This document shows, piece by piece, positions 1-8,824 of a DNA stretch of 64,000 nucleotides. The notes beneath the pieces were generated by a model. The model had not been told where the DNA came from. It made no database searches and was given only the letters and a program-made list of their open reading frames with translations. Made by a program: the position numbers and the translations under genes. The stretch's first letter is position 1. The number at the start of each line of letters is the position of its first letter. Source of the DNA: Candidatus Finniella inopinata (lineage in GTDB: Bacteria; Pseudomonadota; Alphaproteobacteria; Paracaedibacterales; CAIULA01); NCBI RefSeq assembly GCF_004210305.1, contig NZ_SCFB01000001.1:62001-126000 (forward strand), read 5' to 3'.

Positions 1-1736
1 TGGCTCATGCTTTGCACATTGCCTTTCAATCAGGCGCCATCACAGGCATGTTGGTTGTAGGCCTTGGTTTGCTAGGGGTCAGCGTCTATTATTTTTATCT
101 TTTAAATGCGCAAATCGAACAACGCCAATTGCTAGAGGCGATGGTCGCCCTTAGCTTTGGTGCGTCTCTGATTTCCATTTTTGCCCGTTTGGGTGGTGGT
201 ATTTTTACCAAGGGTGCTGACGTCGGTGCTGACTTGGTCGGTAAGATTGAAGCTGGGATCCCAGAAGATGACCCCAGGAACCCAGCCGTGATTGCCGACA
301 ACGTGGGCGACAACGTGGGCGATTGTGCTGGTATGGCCGCTGACTTATTTGAAACCTATGCGGTAACTATTGTTGCTTCTATGTTATTGGCAGCCATATA
401 TTTTAAGGGATCCTTGCAGTCCATTTTCATGATGTATCCTTTAGCAATTAGTGCTGTTTGCATTATTGGTTCAATCTTAGGAACTTTCTTTGTCAAATTG
501 GATTCTTCCAACAATATCATGAAGGCCCTTTATAAAGGGTTGGGTGCTGCCAGTATCTTTTCGGCAGGGTTGATCTACGTTACAACAGAATATTTGTTTC
601 AGGGAGTTTCGCTAACGGCAGGTGGTGCTGAATTTAGCCTGTACAATCTTGAGATGTGCTGTTTGACAGGTTTGGTTGTAACCGGCTTGTTGGTGTGGAT
701 TACGGAATACTATACCTCTACCGCTTATCGTCCGGTTAAAAGTGTTGCTGAGGCGTCAACGACGGGTCATGCCACAAACATTATCCAGGGATTGGCTGTT
801 TCGATGGAAGCAACCGCCTTACCCGTTTTGGTTATTTGCGGGGCGATTCTTGTGGCCTATATCAATGCAGGATTGTTTGGTATATCCATTGCGGCGACAA
901 CGATGTTGGCTTTGGCCGGTATGATCGTGGCCTTAGATGCCTATGGACCCGTGACTGACAACGCTGGCGGTATTGCTGAGATGGCCAATCTTCCTAAATC
1001 AGTGCGGACTGTCACGGATGCTTTGGACGCCGTTGGGAATACAACCAAGGCGGTTACAAAAGGCTATGCGATTGGATCAGCAGCCCTTGCAGCCCTGGTT
1101 TTGTTTGCGGCCTACACAGAAGATCTGAAACACTATTTTCCCAACTTGCAGGTAAATTTCAGCTTGCAAGATCCTTATGTGCTGGTCGGATTATTCATCG
1201 GTGGATTGTTACCATTCTTGTTCGCAGCAATGGGTATGAAGGCAGTGGGACGGGCAGGGGCAGCCGTGGTTGTTGAGGTGCGTCGTCAATTCCGTGAAAT
1301 TAAGGGTATTATGTCTGGCGAAGCAAAGCCTGATTACAGTGCCGCCGTTGACATGTTAACCAAGTCAGCCATTCGCGAAATGATCATCCCATCGATGTTG
1401 CCCGTGTTGGCACCTATCGTTATGTATTACGCGATTCATGCCGTTGCTGGCCAGGCAGAGGCTTTCTCAGCCTTAGGGGCGATGTTGATGGGGACTATCG
1501 TAACAGGCTTGTTTGTTGCCATTTCGATGACATCTGGTGGTGGTGCGTGGGATAACGCCAAAAAGTATATCGAAGATGGTCATCACGGTGGTAAAGGGTC
1601 GGAGGCTCATAAAGCTGCCGTGACCGGTGATACGGTTGGTGATCCTTATAAAGATACAGCCGGTCCAGCGATTAACCCGATGATTAAAATCATCAACATC
1701 GTTGCCTTGTTGTTATTGGCAATTTTGGCTCATTAA
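1..1736 (+). CDS. hppA: K+-independent proton-translocating pyrophosphatase, 5' truncated by window edge
   Basis: Membrane-bound pyrophosphatase, which hydrolyses PPi and pumps protons across the inner membrane. The frame is open to the first bases of the window, so the N-terminal part (about 100 residues in this family) lies outside; a TTG at 12 is not a convincing start. About 574 residues are visible with many hydrophobic segments. The family PPi-binding signature [24 protein letters not shown] is present near the visible N-terminus, followed by [13 protein letters not shown]. In the motif [10 protein letters not shown] a lysine occupies the position that is alanine in K+-dependent enzymes, which marks the K+-independent class. 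A second acidic cluster [14 protein letters not shown] lies near the C-terminus, as expected. It is followed by a strong terminator and faces a convergent protease gene. Confidence 0.96.
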   Translation, partial: AHALHIAFQSGAITGMLVVGLGLLGVSVYYFYLLNAQIEQRQLLEAMVALSFGASLISIFARLGGGIFTKGADVGADLVGKIEAGIPEDDPRNPAVIADNVGDNVGDCAGMAADLFETYAVTIVASMLLAAIYFKGSLQSIFMMYPLAISAVCIIGSILGTFFVKLDSSNNIMKALYKGLGAASIFSAGLIYVTTEYLFQGVSLTAGGAEFSLYNLEMCCLTGLVVTGLLVWITEYYTSTAYRPVKSVAEASTTGHATNIIQGLAVSMEATALPVLVICGAILVAYINAGLFGISIAATTMLALAGMIVALDAYGPVTDNAGGIAEMANLPKSVRTVTDALDAVGNTTKAVTKGYAIGSAALAALVLFAAYTEDLKHYFPNLQVNFSLQDPYVLVGLFIGGLLPFLFAAMGMKAVGRAGAAVVVEVRRQFREIKGIMSGEAKPDYSAAVDMLTKSAIREMIIPSMLPVLAPIVMYYAIHAVAGQAEAFSALGAMLMGTIVTGLFVAISMTSGGGAWDNAKKYIEDGHHGGKGSEAHKAAVTGDTVGDPYKDTAGPAINPMIKIINIVALLLLAILAH

Positions 1737-1755
1737 AAAACAATACTGTTATAAG

Positions 1756-1790
1756 CGCCGCAAAGATTTATTCTCTGCGGCGTTTTTTTT
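1756..1790 (+). terminator. Rho-independent terminator of hppA
   Basis: CGCCGCA and TGCGGCG form a 7-bp GC-rich stem around a 13-nt loop, followed directly by eight Ts. It starts 20 bp after the hppA stop. It also lies 7 bp beyond the stop of the convergent cysteine-protease gene, but the T-run favours the plus strand. Confidence 0.9.
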
Positions 1791-1960
1791 GTGTCTCTAA
1801 GCTTCTTTCTCTTCAAAGAATCCGGGCAGTGAAACGGCGTATCCGCCATAGAAATGTTTTTCAAAATACGCCTGACTTAGATATCCTCTGCCGCCATTGC
1901 CCCAGGATGATCCCCATGAATTTTGAATGTAAAAACAATCTTTTTGACCAAGATGATCCC

Positions 1961-1987
1961 CTATCCCCAACATGGCGATTGCACTGA
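1961..1987. repeat. Left target duplication and terminal inverted repeat of the ISAs1-family element
   Basis: CTATCCCCAA (1961-1970, target duplication) is followed by CATGGCGATTGCACTGA (1971-1987, inverted repeat). Confidence 0.95.
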
Positions 1988-3425
1988 CATCTCCTCAGCC
2001 TAGTTTTTAAAATTACGGTTTCTGCTATTTCTCAAACTTTTGTAGATTGATTTGATTTTGTAGGTTTTGAGAGATCTACTTCCTGTTTTTTTTATTTTTA
2101 GACACTATCCTCCCCTTTAAAAGACTTACCGTTTATATCAGTCAATCCGCTCAAACGCGCTTTAAATTGTGGTCAGCGGTTAGAATTTTCAATAAGTATT
2201 TGTTGTCCCAGCCTGCTACCTTCCGTCGACAGCTCACCCCTCGTTTATTCGTTTTTTCTTGCTTGAGTAGATTCAAAGCAATACGTCTCATGACAGCCAA
2301 ATTCTTGGCCGCGTGGCCAACATGCACCTGGTTATGGTCTTCCCTAAAACCTACATCCAAAGACCAGTGCAGGTTAATTTCTATGTTCCAGTGTTTTCTG
2401 ACAGCAACCATAAACTGATCAATATTTTCATAGGCTAAACTTGTTAGAAAGTAGCGGGTACTACGCTCAACCTGATTATTAGTTGTGCGTGTTGTTTCAA
2501 GCATGCCAACACCCTTTAACCCAGGCCAACGAAGTTGAAATACTGCCGGATCGCGTGCTGATACTAATGTATAGCGACGTGTTTCTATGCGACCATGATC
2601 ATGGATCTTCTCTACTTTCCGTCGATTAAGCATCTTCTTGTACTGACGTGATTCTCCTATATGGAAAATTGCCTTGACCATTTCATGAAGCTTCGGTTGA
2701 TTATCTTTTAGAGCTAATACGTAGTCTGCACCTTGAATTAAGATCTCTTCAGCAATTGACTGCTGACAACCCATGGCGTCAATGGTGACTGTACTACCAG
2801 TAACATCAATCATCTTGAGTAATTTTGGAATGGCTGTAATTTCATTGGATTTTTCATCCGTTTTAACTTGCCCTAAAAGAAGACTTTGATTGCTTGCCCA
2901 GGCACTTACAATGTGTAGGGCTTTTTTCTCTTTTCTTCTGTTGCCAGAACCCCGTAGCGTTTTTCCATCAATAGCAATAATCTCAGAATTAACATCGATA
3001 GAGAGTGACTTGATCCATGCATAAAAGCAGGATTCAAATTGCTCTGGGTCAAGTATGGAAAACACACGGCCAAAAGTATCATGAGATGGCACACCATTAG
3101 GCAGCTCGAGAAATGTTGATAACCAATCGTATTTGGCTTTGCCAAATTCACTAATATCAACCCAGTTATCAGCGCCACAAATTGTGGCCAATATTGTTAT
3201 TACCAAGATATCGTGCAATTTGTGAAGCTTGTTGTGGTTATCAATACGAGGATCGGCAAGAGGTTCAAAATGTTTGAGGAAAGTATCTGATAACTGCATC
3301 CCTGTTTCCTTTTTCTTTATTGAGAAAAAAGAATAATAACAACGGATAGAACAGCAGAAAAGCCGAATAAAAAATTAGGAAATAATTTTTAGAATACTAA
3401 ACTAATTTTCAGTGCAATCGCCATG
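1971..3425 (-). mobile_element. ISAs1-family insertion sequence, 1455 bp, complete
   Basis: The element has perfect 17-bp terminal inverted repeats, CATGGCGATTGCACTGA at 1971-1987 and its complement at 3409-3425. It is flanked by a 10-bp direct duplication CTATCCCCAA (1961-1970 and 3426-3435). Known ISAs1 elements are 1.2-1.5 kb with 8-10 bp duplications, so the size and duplication fit. One transposase gene fills most of it on the minus strand. Intact ends, a perfect target duplication and an intact transposase all suggest recent insertion. No second copy is visible in the window. Confidence 0.95.
2151..3299 (-). CDS. ISAs1 family DDE transposase
   Basis: This 382-residue protein catalyses cut-and-paste transposition of its element. 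The N-terminal part (LSDTFLKHFEPLADPR, then the LHDILVITILATICGADNW block) is the DDE_Tnp_1-associated domain typical of ISAs1/H-repeat proteins. The catalytic core shows IAIDGKTLRGSG (first Asp), VTIDAMGCQQ (second Asp) and HWSLDVGFREDHNQ (Glu region). Length and motif order match full-length family members, so it is probably functional. The start ATG lies about 126 bp inside the right end of the element. Confidence 0.95.
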   Translation of the reverse strand: MQLSDTFLKHFEPLADPRIDNHNKLHKLHDILVITILATICGADNWVDISEFGKAKYDWLSTFLELPNGVPSHDTFGRVFSILDPEQFESCFYAWIKSLSIDVNSEIIAIDGKTLRGSGNRRKEKKALHIVSAWASNQSLLLGQVKTDEKSNEITAIPKLLKMIDVTGSTVTIDAMGCQQSIAEEILIQGADYVLALKDNQPKLHEMVKAIFHIGESRQYKKMLNRRKVEKIHDHGRIETRRYTLVSARDPAVFQLRWPGLKGVGMLETTRTTNNQVERSTRYFLTSLAYENIDQFMVAVRKHWNIEINLHWSLDVGFREDHNQVHVGHAAKNLAVMRRIALNLLKQEKTNKRGVSCRRKVAGWDNKYLLKILTADHNLKRV

Positions 3426-3435
3426 CTATCCCCAA
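3409..3435. repeat. Right terminal inverted repeat and target duplication of the ISAs1-family element
   Basis: TCAGTGCAATCGCCATG (3409-3425) is the exact complement of the left repeat. It is followed by the second CTATCCCCAA (3426-3435). In the host gene this decamer encodes part of the VLGIGDH block after the catalytic His. Confidence 0.95.
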
Positions 3436-4331
3436 TACTAAAATCACATGCATGTCTCTGGCTAAGGCCCCGTTGCCCTGAATAACAGAATCTCCTCGCG
3501 CACCAACAAAGTCTTGGGTGGCGCTGATTCCTATAACAAGGGGATTGTCGTTTTGTGTTTGGTCCTTAAGGTGTTTATAGAAGTCAGGTGCGAATGTTTT
3601 GGGGCGTTCAATTGGTGTGTAGAAAAGATGTTTTTTTACTTTAGCATAAGGGTTTTGGTGGTCGCACAGTTCTGTTTTTCGAAGAATCGACCCTTGTAGC
3701 AAAAGTGGTTTCACGGATGGCGTAATACCGTCGAAACTTGTATCGCTCGCAATATGTAGCATTTCTGGGGGAACCGGCGTCTGTTGTTCAGCATAAGGCC
3801 ACCCATTTACAAAATAGCCGTCTTCAAGTTTGAAAGAGTTTTCAGGAAAACACCCATACTTATTCAGCGTTATCAGAGCCTCTCCAATTGAAACACCAAA
3901 ATCCGGGCGCCAGGCAGTATAGACATTTTTTTTCCAATCATTAATACCTGAAAAGGCACTATATTTTGCCAGCGTATACAGGCCACTGCGCGATATTTTT
4001 AAAGGATAAAGGGGACTTTGGTGACTAGAATTCTTTGGGGTTGTTAGGTATTCGATTGCCGAAGCTATGGCGTTAATGGTGCAATCGTTATAGTTTTGGT
4101 TCAGAACCGATGGTAACGTTCCTGAAACTTGAACTTTATCAATTTGCGCATCAGATGCGTATGTTGGGTGATCTATGATAATTGTAAGAAGGAGGATGAA
4201 CCAAATTTTTTGACTTCTCATAAGATATTCCTTTAAATTAGGTTGCTAAGAGAAGCAAATAGTTTAAGAGTATTAAATATTTATTAACAATGTGCTGGTT
4301 TTTTGTTAATTTTAACTAATATTTTAGTATT

Positions 4332-5318
4332 ATGATTTTCATTGGTATCCTCTCTACAGCAAAAATAAACCATCAATCCATATTGATTCCTGTGGAAAAG
4401 CGTACCGATTGTCGGGTGATTGCAGTGGCTTCGCGGAGTCCACATAAAGCGACTGCCTATGCAAAATTGCATGATATCCCTACAGCTTATGGGGCTTATC
4501 AAGATTTGTTAGATGACCCCAGAATTGCTGCTGTTTACATTTCCACTCCCAATTCGCTCCACGAGTTTTGGATACAAAAGGCTTTGCAGGCAGGCAAGCA
4601 TGTTTTGTGCGAAAAGCCTGCATTTACTAGCAGTGGGATGGCGGAGTCGTTGAAAAAATTCGCTTTGTCTCGCAATCTTTTCCTTATGGAGGCGATGCAC
4701 TATAGATATCATCCGGCCTTGAAGGATTTTTTTGCCTTATTAAGCGAAAGAATTTTGGGCGATATTCATTGTGTGAAAGTGACTCTTCGTTATTATCTGC
4801 CAATTGAAGGGGATGACATTCGTCTTAATCCCGATTTGAAGGGTGGCGTCCTAAAACACCTGGGCTGCTATTGTTTGGATGTGTTGACCACAGTGATTCA
4901 AAAGCCTTTGTCTTTTGACAACATCAACGTTGTCAAAAAAACACACAGTGTAGATCTAGAAACTTCAGGAACTCTTATCTCAAGTGATGGAAAGACGCGG
5001 GCTGAATTTCTTTGCGATTTTAGCGGGGATGTTTTTGAGTCAGAAATTCAAGTCGAAGGGGAAAATGGTTTCATGAACCTGAAATCGGGTATGAACCCGA
5101 CAACTTTTGATATTGAAGCCCCCAAAGATGTGTGGACTTTAGAGACGAATCTTCCGATGAAGCCTTGTCTGTCTCTGGGTGATGGAAAGACAACGTATGA
5201 TTTTCAGCTGGACGCTTTCATCGAAAGTCTTAAAAATGGCAGACTGGCGCCTGTAATTAACGAAAGAGCCTCAGAATTGCTGGTGCAAGGCGGGCACCTT
5301 GTGTCTTTGCAGATTTGA
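4332..5318 (+). CDS. Gfo/Idh/MocA family NAD(P)-dependent oxidoreductase
   Basis: Predicted 328-residue dehydrogenase acting on a sugar or related polyol; the substrate cannot be told from sequence. The N-terminal Rossmann fold starts almost at once (MIFIGILSTAKINHQSILIP). The motif STPNSLHEFWIQKALQAGKH followed by VLCEKPAF is the family signature, and EKP contains the lysine usually placed near the active site. A Gfo/Idh C-terminal domain follows (MEAMHYRYHPAL, KGGVLKHLGCYCLDV). It is divergent from the broken protease gene with a 110-bp A/T-rich spacer, and convergent with the ferredoxin gene 27 bp beyond its stop. It appears to be transcribed alone. Confidence 0.9.
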   Translation: MIFIGILSTAKINHQSILIPVEKRTDCRVIAVASRSPHKATAYAKLHDIPTAYGAYQDLLDDPRIAAVYISTPNSLHEFWIQKALQAGKHVLCEKPAFTSSGMAESLKKFALSRNLFLMEAMHYRYHPALKDFFALLSERILGDIHCVKVTLRYYLPIEGDDIRLNPDLKGGVLKHLGCYCLDVLTTVIQKPLSFDNINVVKKTHSVDLETSGTLISSDGKTRAEFLCDFSGDVFESEIQVEGENGFMNLKSGMNPTTFDIEAPKDVWTLETNLPMKPCLSLGDGKTTYDFQLDAFIESLKNGRLAPVINERASELLVQGGHLVSLQI

Positions 5319-5345
5319 TTCTTAGGGTCTGTTAAAAAACAAGCA

Positions 5346-5630
5346 TCACACCTGGCATAAATGATTTTGAATAACCAGCTCAGCCTCTTCAACCGATGCA
5401 ATCGTATGCCAATTCCCTTGGGGGTAAATGACAGCGGCAGGACCATGCTCACATACGCCTAAGCAGCCCGCTTTGTTGATGCGAATATTTTCTAGGCCCA
5501 ATTCCTTAACGCGTGTTTTCATATAATTTAATATAGTGTCGGAGCCTTTTGACAGACAACACCCCAAGGGGTGACCGTCTGCTCGTTTATTTTGGCAAAT
5601 AAAAACGTGGTTCTTGAAATTTGGATACAT
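5346..5630 (-). CDS. (2Fe-2S) ferredoxin domain-containing protein, thioredoxin-like fold
   Basis: Small 94-residue cytosolic electron-transfer or Fe-S protein. The family begins with a strand ending FICQNKRADGHPLGCC, and four cysteines arranged as C...CC...NKAGCLGVCEHGP match the thioredoxin-like [2Fe-2S] ferredoxin pattern. VIYPQGNWHTI and a final helix close the domain. I chose the ATG at 5630 because an upstream in-frame start would lie inside tRNA-Leu and because homologues begin here. Only 13 nt separate the tRNA 3' end from this ATG and no Shine-Dalgarno sequence is visible, so tRNA and mRNA are probably cotranscribed. The redox partner is unknown. Confidence 0.88.
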   Translation of the reverse strand: MYPNFKNHVFICQNKRADGHPLGCCLSKGSDTILNYMKTRVKELGLENIRINKAGCLGVCEHGPAAVIYPQGNWHTIASVEEAELVIQNHLCQV

Positions 5631-5643
5631 ATTGACCAAAAAA

Positions 5644-5730
5644 TGGTGCCCAGAAGAAGACTCGAACTTCCAAGGGCTTGCGCCCACTAATACCTGAAAC
5701 TAGCGCGTCTACCAATTCCGCCATCTGGGC
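5644..5730 (-). tRNA. tRNA-Leu (anticodon CAG), 3' CCA encoded
   Basis: Reverse complement begins GCCCAGATGGCGGAATTGG and ends TTCTGGGCACCA. It has a 7-bp acceptor stem, the Leu-type D arm (GGCGGAATTGGTAGAC), anticodon loop TTCAGGT, a long class II variable arm (TGGGCGCAAGCCC) and a T arm with TTCGA. Total 87 nt. Confidence 0.97.
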
Positions 5731-5837
5731 TTGATTGTATTCTATTAGGTAAAGAATTTAGGGCGGCTTTGTCAATTCATTATTAACCTTTTAAGCGCAA
5801 ACTTAAAGATAAGACCAATTTCTTTCAGATCTCTTTC

Positions 5838-6134
5838 ATGAAGTTTGGACATAGACAATTTTTTGCGCACATTTCCGCATTTTTAGGGACAGGGGTATTT
5901 TGGTTGGTCCTTGATGGCGGAATCTCATTCTTATTAAAGGGGACGGTCCACCCTGTTGTTCCAATGCATGCCATGGTGACTGCACTTCTGTCATTTGGCT
6001 TTTGTATTTTTAGGCGACGAGATTTAGAGCATGATTTCGGCCTTATTATGTTATTTCGACCCATTTCACCTGAATCATCCCTTGATGACGCAGTTCGAAA
6101 TTCACAAATGAAAGGGACTCAAGGAAATGAATGA
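5838..6134 (+). CDS. Small predicted membrane protein, function unknown
   Basis: 98 residues, not recognised. One hydrophobic segment near residues 10-33 (HISAFLGTGVFWLVLDGGIS) and another around 42-58 (MHAMVTALLSFGFCIF) predict two membrane spans, followed by a basic patch (RRRDLEHD) and a polar tail. The ATG at 5838 opens the frame. The stop overlaps the start of the next small membrane gene by 8 bp, which suggests translational coupling. No catalytic motif is seen. Confidence 0.6.
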   Translation: MKFGHRQFFAHISAFLGTGVFWLVLDGGISFLLKGTVHPVVPMHAMVTALLSFGFCIFRRRDLEHDFGLIMLFRPISPESSLDDAVRNSQMKGTQGNE

Positions 6135-6345
6135 AATTCTTAAAGCTTGGGTTGTATTCTGCGGTTATGGGGTTTTTTACTTTGCCATCATTTCTTGTTT
6201 GGTGGGTATATGTTTAACGACTCTGCACATTATTGGCTTATTTACAAATTTTGATTTATTATTCAGTTATTATATTGTAATCAGCATCGCGATATGGACG
6301 TTATCGGTGCCTGTAGCCTTTTTAAAAAGTTTCAAAAGGGTTTAA
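6127..6345 (+). CDS. Small predicted membrane protein, function unknown
   Basis: 72 residues, almost entirely hydrophobic, with two membrane spans (about residues 8-35 and 43-65) and a short basic tail FLKSFKRV. Its ATG lies inside the 3' end of the preceding gene with an AAGGAAATG context. The two probably form a two-gene unit. I do not recognise the family. Confidence 0.6.
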   Translation: MNEILKAWVVFCGYGVFYFAIISCLVGICLTTLHIIGLFTNFDLLFSYYIVISIAIWTLSVPVAFLKSFKRV

Positions 6346-6430
6346 AAAAACAAGAATAATTCAGTAAATTCTTTAAAACTTACTTCATCAAATGTAGACT
6401 GGGCCTATAAATTTTAAAGGTTCGGAAAAA

Positions 6431-7348
6431 ATGCTGATTACCCCTGCTGTTAAAAAGATTTTAGGATATTACGAAAGCGATAATCCCGGTGTTAAAACCA
6501 ATTTGGCCCGGTTGTTGATGCATGGCAAGTTGGCTGGCACGGGGAATCTTGTTATTTTGCCTGTTGACCAGGGGTTTGAACATGGGCCCGGGCGAAGTTA
6601 TGCGGCAAACCCATCAGCCTATGATCCCCATTACCATTTCCAAATGGCTGTGGATGGTGGTCTGTCGGCTTATGCAGCGCCTTTAGGTTGGTTAGAGGCC
6701 GGCGCTGATACCTTTGCCGGTGCCGTTCCTACCATTTTAAAAATGAACAGCAGCAACAGTTTGTTATCAAAAGCGGTTGCACCTAATCAGGCCGTGACTG
6801 CCTCTATCGACGATGCTTTGCGATTAGGGTGCTCGGCTATTGGCTTTACGATTTACCCGGGATCTGACGATTCTTTAAGTATGTTTGAAGATATTCGTGA
6901 ATTAGCGCACGAGGCGAAAAGCTGCGGTTTGGCCGTGATCATTTGGTCTTATGCTCGGGGAAGCATGACGAAGGAGGGTGAAACCGCCCTTGACGTCATA
7001 GCCTATGGCGCCCACATGGCAGCCCTTTTGGGGGCCCATGTCATCAAGGTGAAGTTACCGACCGCGCACCTGGAAATGCCCGAGGCCAAGCACCAATATC
7101 TGACCCATCACGTTAAAATTGATACTCTGGTCGACCGAGTTCGCCATGTGAAGGACTGTTGTTTCAATGGTCGCCGAATGGTTGTGTTTTCTGGGGGAGA
7201 AACCAAAGATATCCAAGATGTATTGGCGGATGCCAAGGCCATAAGGGCAGGGGGTGGTAATGGTTCCATCATTGGGCGCAATTGTTTTCAACGCCCCCAT
7301 GCTGAAGCCATGAACTTGCTGGAAGAATTGACCAAAATTTATGCGTGA
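6431..7348 (+). CDS. fbaB: Class I fructose-bisphosphate aldolase, DhnA/FbaB type
   Basis: Glycolytic/gluconeogenic aldolase that cleaves fructose-1,6-bisphosphate through a Schiff base. The 305 residues match the archaeal-type class I family. Visible blocks are VILPVDQGFEHGPGRSYA, an AIGFTIYPGS strand, AVIIWSYARGS, and HVIKVKLPT, whose lysine is the candidate Schiff-base residue. The phosphate-binding end is VFSGGETKD...GNGSIIGRNCFQR. Length is typical. A GGAA stretch sits just before the ATG, and a possible TATAAA -10 lies 23 bp upstream. The 3' end overlaps the NDUFA12-like gene by 8 bp. Confidence 0.95.
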   Translation: MLITPAVKKILGYYESDNPGVKTNLARLLMHGKLAGTGNLVILPVDQGFEHGPGRSYAANPSAYDPHYHFQMAVDGGLSAYAAPLGWLEAGADTFAGAVPTILKMNSSNSLLSKAVAPNQAVTASIDDALRLGCSAIGFTIYPGSDDSLSMFEDIRELAHEAKSCGLAVIIWSYARGSMTKEGETALDVIAYGAHMAALLGAHVIKVKLPTAHLEMPEAKHQYLTHHVKIDTLVDRVRHVKDCCFNGRRMVVFSGGETKDIQDVLADAKAIRAGGGNGSIIGRNCFQRPHAEAMNLLEELTKIYA

Positions 7349-7676
7349 TTGGTGGTTTGGTGTTTATAGTTGGTGGCGAGGCCAATTGGTCGGTTGTGAT
7401 GACTTTGGGAACCGTTATTATGAACATCGAAAGTATTCTAATAAAAGTTTAAAGTATCGACGGTGGGTGGTTTACAAGGGATTCGAAGACGCATCCAAAG
7501 TACCCGCCGATTGGCACGGCTGGTTGCATTATCGAACGGATGAGCTGCCTGCCATAGATCAACCCTATTCCTGGATCAAACCCCACTTGCCCAACTTAAC
7601 GGGGACAAATTTGTCCCCCCGATCGAAACGACAATTCCCTCAAACGGCGAAAGATTATGAATCCTGGAGACCTTAA
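7341..7676 (+). CDS. NDUFA12-like (17.2 kDa) NADH:ubiquinone oxidoreductase accessory protein
   Basis: 111-residue homologue of the complex I accessory subunit found in alphaproteobacteria and mitochondria. The protein shows the family pattern: aromatic N-terminus (WWFGVYSWWRGQLVGCDDFG), NRYYEHRKY, RRWVVYKG, then KVPADWHGWLHYRTDELP. The C-terminus is proline-rich and ends in YESWRP, a family-like tail (...Y.sW.P). It overlaps fbaB by 8 bp and the downstream pseudouridine synthase by 20 bp. No other complex I gene is in the window, as is usual for this gene in alphaproteobacteria. Confidence 0.92.
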   Translation: MRDWWFGVYSWWRGQLVGCDDFGNRYYEHRKYSNKSLKYRRWVVYKGFEDASKVPADWHGWLHYRTDELPAIDQPYSWIKPHLPNLTGTNLSPRSKRQFPQTAKDYESWRP

Positions 7677-8661
7677 AATCGTCACTGAAGACACCGGTGG
7701 GCAGCGACTTGATAAGTTTCTGGCTGTTGAGTACCCTGAATACAGCCGCAGTCGATTCCAGGCTTGGATAGAGCAGGGCTGCGTGACCAAAGACGGCTCT
7801 CCCTTTCATGATTGCAGTTACAAGGTAAAAATGGGGGAAGGTTATCAGATCAATCCTCCACCGGCCGTTGACGCGATCCCACAACCGCAAGACATTGAGC
7901 TTGATGTGATTTATGAGGACGATGATGTTTTGGTGATTAATAAAGCACCAGGATTGGTTGTTCATCCAGCACCTGGTCACCATGATGAAACGTTGGTGAA
8001 TGCTTTGTTGGCCCATTGCGGTGATTCGTTGTCGGGTATTGGCGGCGTTAAAAGGCCTGGCATTGTGCATCGGCTGGACAAAGATACCAGTGGCCTTATG
8101 GTCATTGCAAAAAATGATTGGGCGCATCAGCATTTATCCAAACAGTTTGAGCCTAAAATTCTGGAAACGGACAAAAACCGCACTTTAAAAAGGATGTACG
8201 AGGGGTTGGTTTGGGGTTGTCCCCTTGCCCCAAAGGGTGTGATTGAAACGTATCTTTATCGCCATCCGCGCAATCGACAAAAAATGGCAGTCAGTACAAC
8301 AGATACGGGTCGTTTTTCTCGTACACATTATAAGGTGGAGGCGACAAGGGATTTTGGAACTGCTAGGAAGCCCGTTAACGTTTCTTGGGTTCTGTTTACC
8401 CTTGACACGGGTCGTACCCATCAAATTCGTATTCACAGCCAGCATGCCGGTTTCCCTATCCTTGGTGATCCGCTTTATGGGCAGAGGTCATCAACGGCTT
8501 TGCTGAAATATTGCCCTGAAAGTTTTGGGTCATTTAACCGACAGGCCCTTCACGCCAGAGAATTGCAGTTTATCCACCCCCGCTCTAACGAAGTCATGAA
8601 TTTTAGGGCCCCGGCGCCAACGGATTTTTTAGAGTTATTAAACGAAGTTTTGGATGGGTAG
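7657..8661 (+). CDS. rluD: RluA-family 23S rRNA pseudouridine synthase (RluC/RluD type)
   Basis: Isomerises uridines in rRNA. Residues about 15-75 form an S4 RNA-binding domain (GQRLDKFLAVEYPEYSRSR). The catalytic domain contains PGIVHRLDKDTSGLMVIAKN, where the Asp of HRLDKDTSG is the catalytic nucleophile, and DTGRTHQIRIHSQHAGFPI. Length (334) and two-domain layout fit RluC/RluD; the exact target (U1911/1915/1917 or U955/2504/2580) cannot be assigned by eye. The start ATG lies 20 bp inside the upstream gene, implying coupling. It ends just before an inverted-repeat element. Confidence 0.88.
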   Translation: MNPGDLKIVTEDTGGQRLDKFLAVEYPEYSRSRFQAWIEQGCVTKDGSPFHDCSYKVKMGEGYQINPPPAVDAIPQPQDIELDVIYEDDDVLVINKAPGLVVHPAPGHHDETLVNALLAHCGDSLSGIGGVKRPGIVHRLDKDTSGLMVIAKNDWAHQHLSKQFEPKILETDKNRTLKRMYEGLVWGCPLAPKGVIETYLYRHPRNRQKMAVSTTDTGRFSRTHYKVEATRDFGTARKPVNVSWVLFTLDTGRTHQIRIHSQHAGFPILGDPLYGQRSSTALLKYCPESFGSFNRQALHARELQFIHPRSNEVMNFRAPAPTDFLELLNEVLDG

Positions 8662-8663
8662 TC

Positions 8664-8824
8664 TATACCCAATTGAGATCATTTCCCGGGTATTTCTGTT
8701 TGATCTTTTCCCCATAAACTGTGGCTCAAAATCCTTACGTAGCTGGCTATGCGCGGTTTTTTTACCTTGTTTCTGGAAAAATATCTTTCATAAAAATCCC
8801 GCAAAATGATCTGAATTGGGTATA
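8664..8824. repeat. MITE-like element with about 21-bp inverted arms
   Basis: Left arm TATACCCAATTGAGATCATTT (8664-8684). The right arm (8803-8824) is its complement with one mismatch. The 118-bp interior contains no open frame. Near-identical arms recur at 40071-40221 around a different interior, and one solo arm lies at 43246-43275, so this looks like a small repeat family. It begins 2 bp after the rluD stop. Confidence 0.65.

Larger units (their letters stand above)
1797..4221 (-). pseudogene. Secreted papain-like (C1A) cysteine protease, interrupted by an ISAs1-family element
   Basis: The 5' part (4221 to 3426) encodes a signal-peptide-like N-terminus (MRSQKIWFILLLTIII...YA) and the motif NQNYNDCTINAIASAIEY. 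This resembles the Q...C active-site block of bacterial C1A peptidases, with candidate nucleophile Cys47. The 5' part also has the MHVILVLGI block with candidate catalytic His258. The 3' part (1960 to 1797) continues with GDHLGQKDCFYIQNSWGSSW, the papain Asn/Trp block, and ends FFEEKEA-stop. An insertion at 1971-3425 separates them and adds an early stop. Removing the element and one copy of the 10-bp target duplication gives one open frame of 960 bp (319 residues). A Shine-Dalgarno-like AAGGA precedes the ATG. The protein is probably exported. As it stands it would lack the catalytic Asn and is presumably inactive. Confidence 0.9.
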
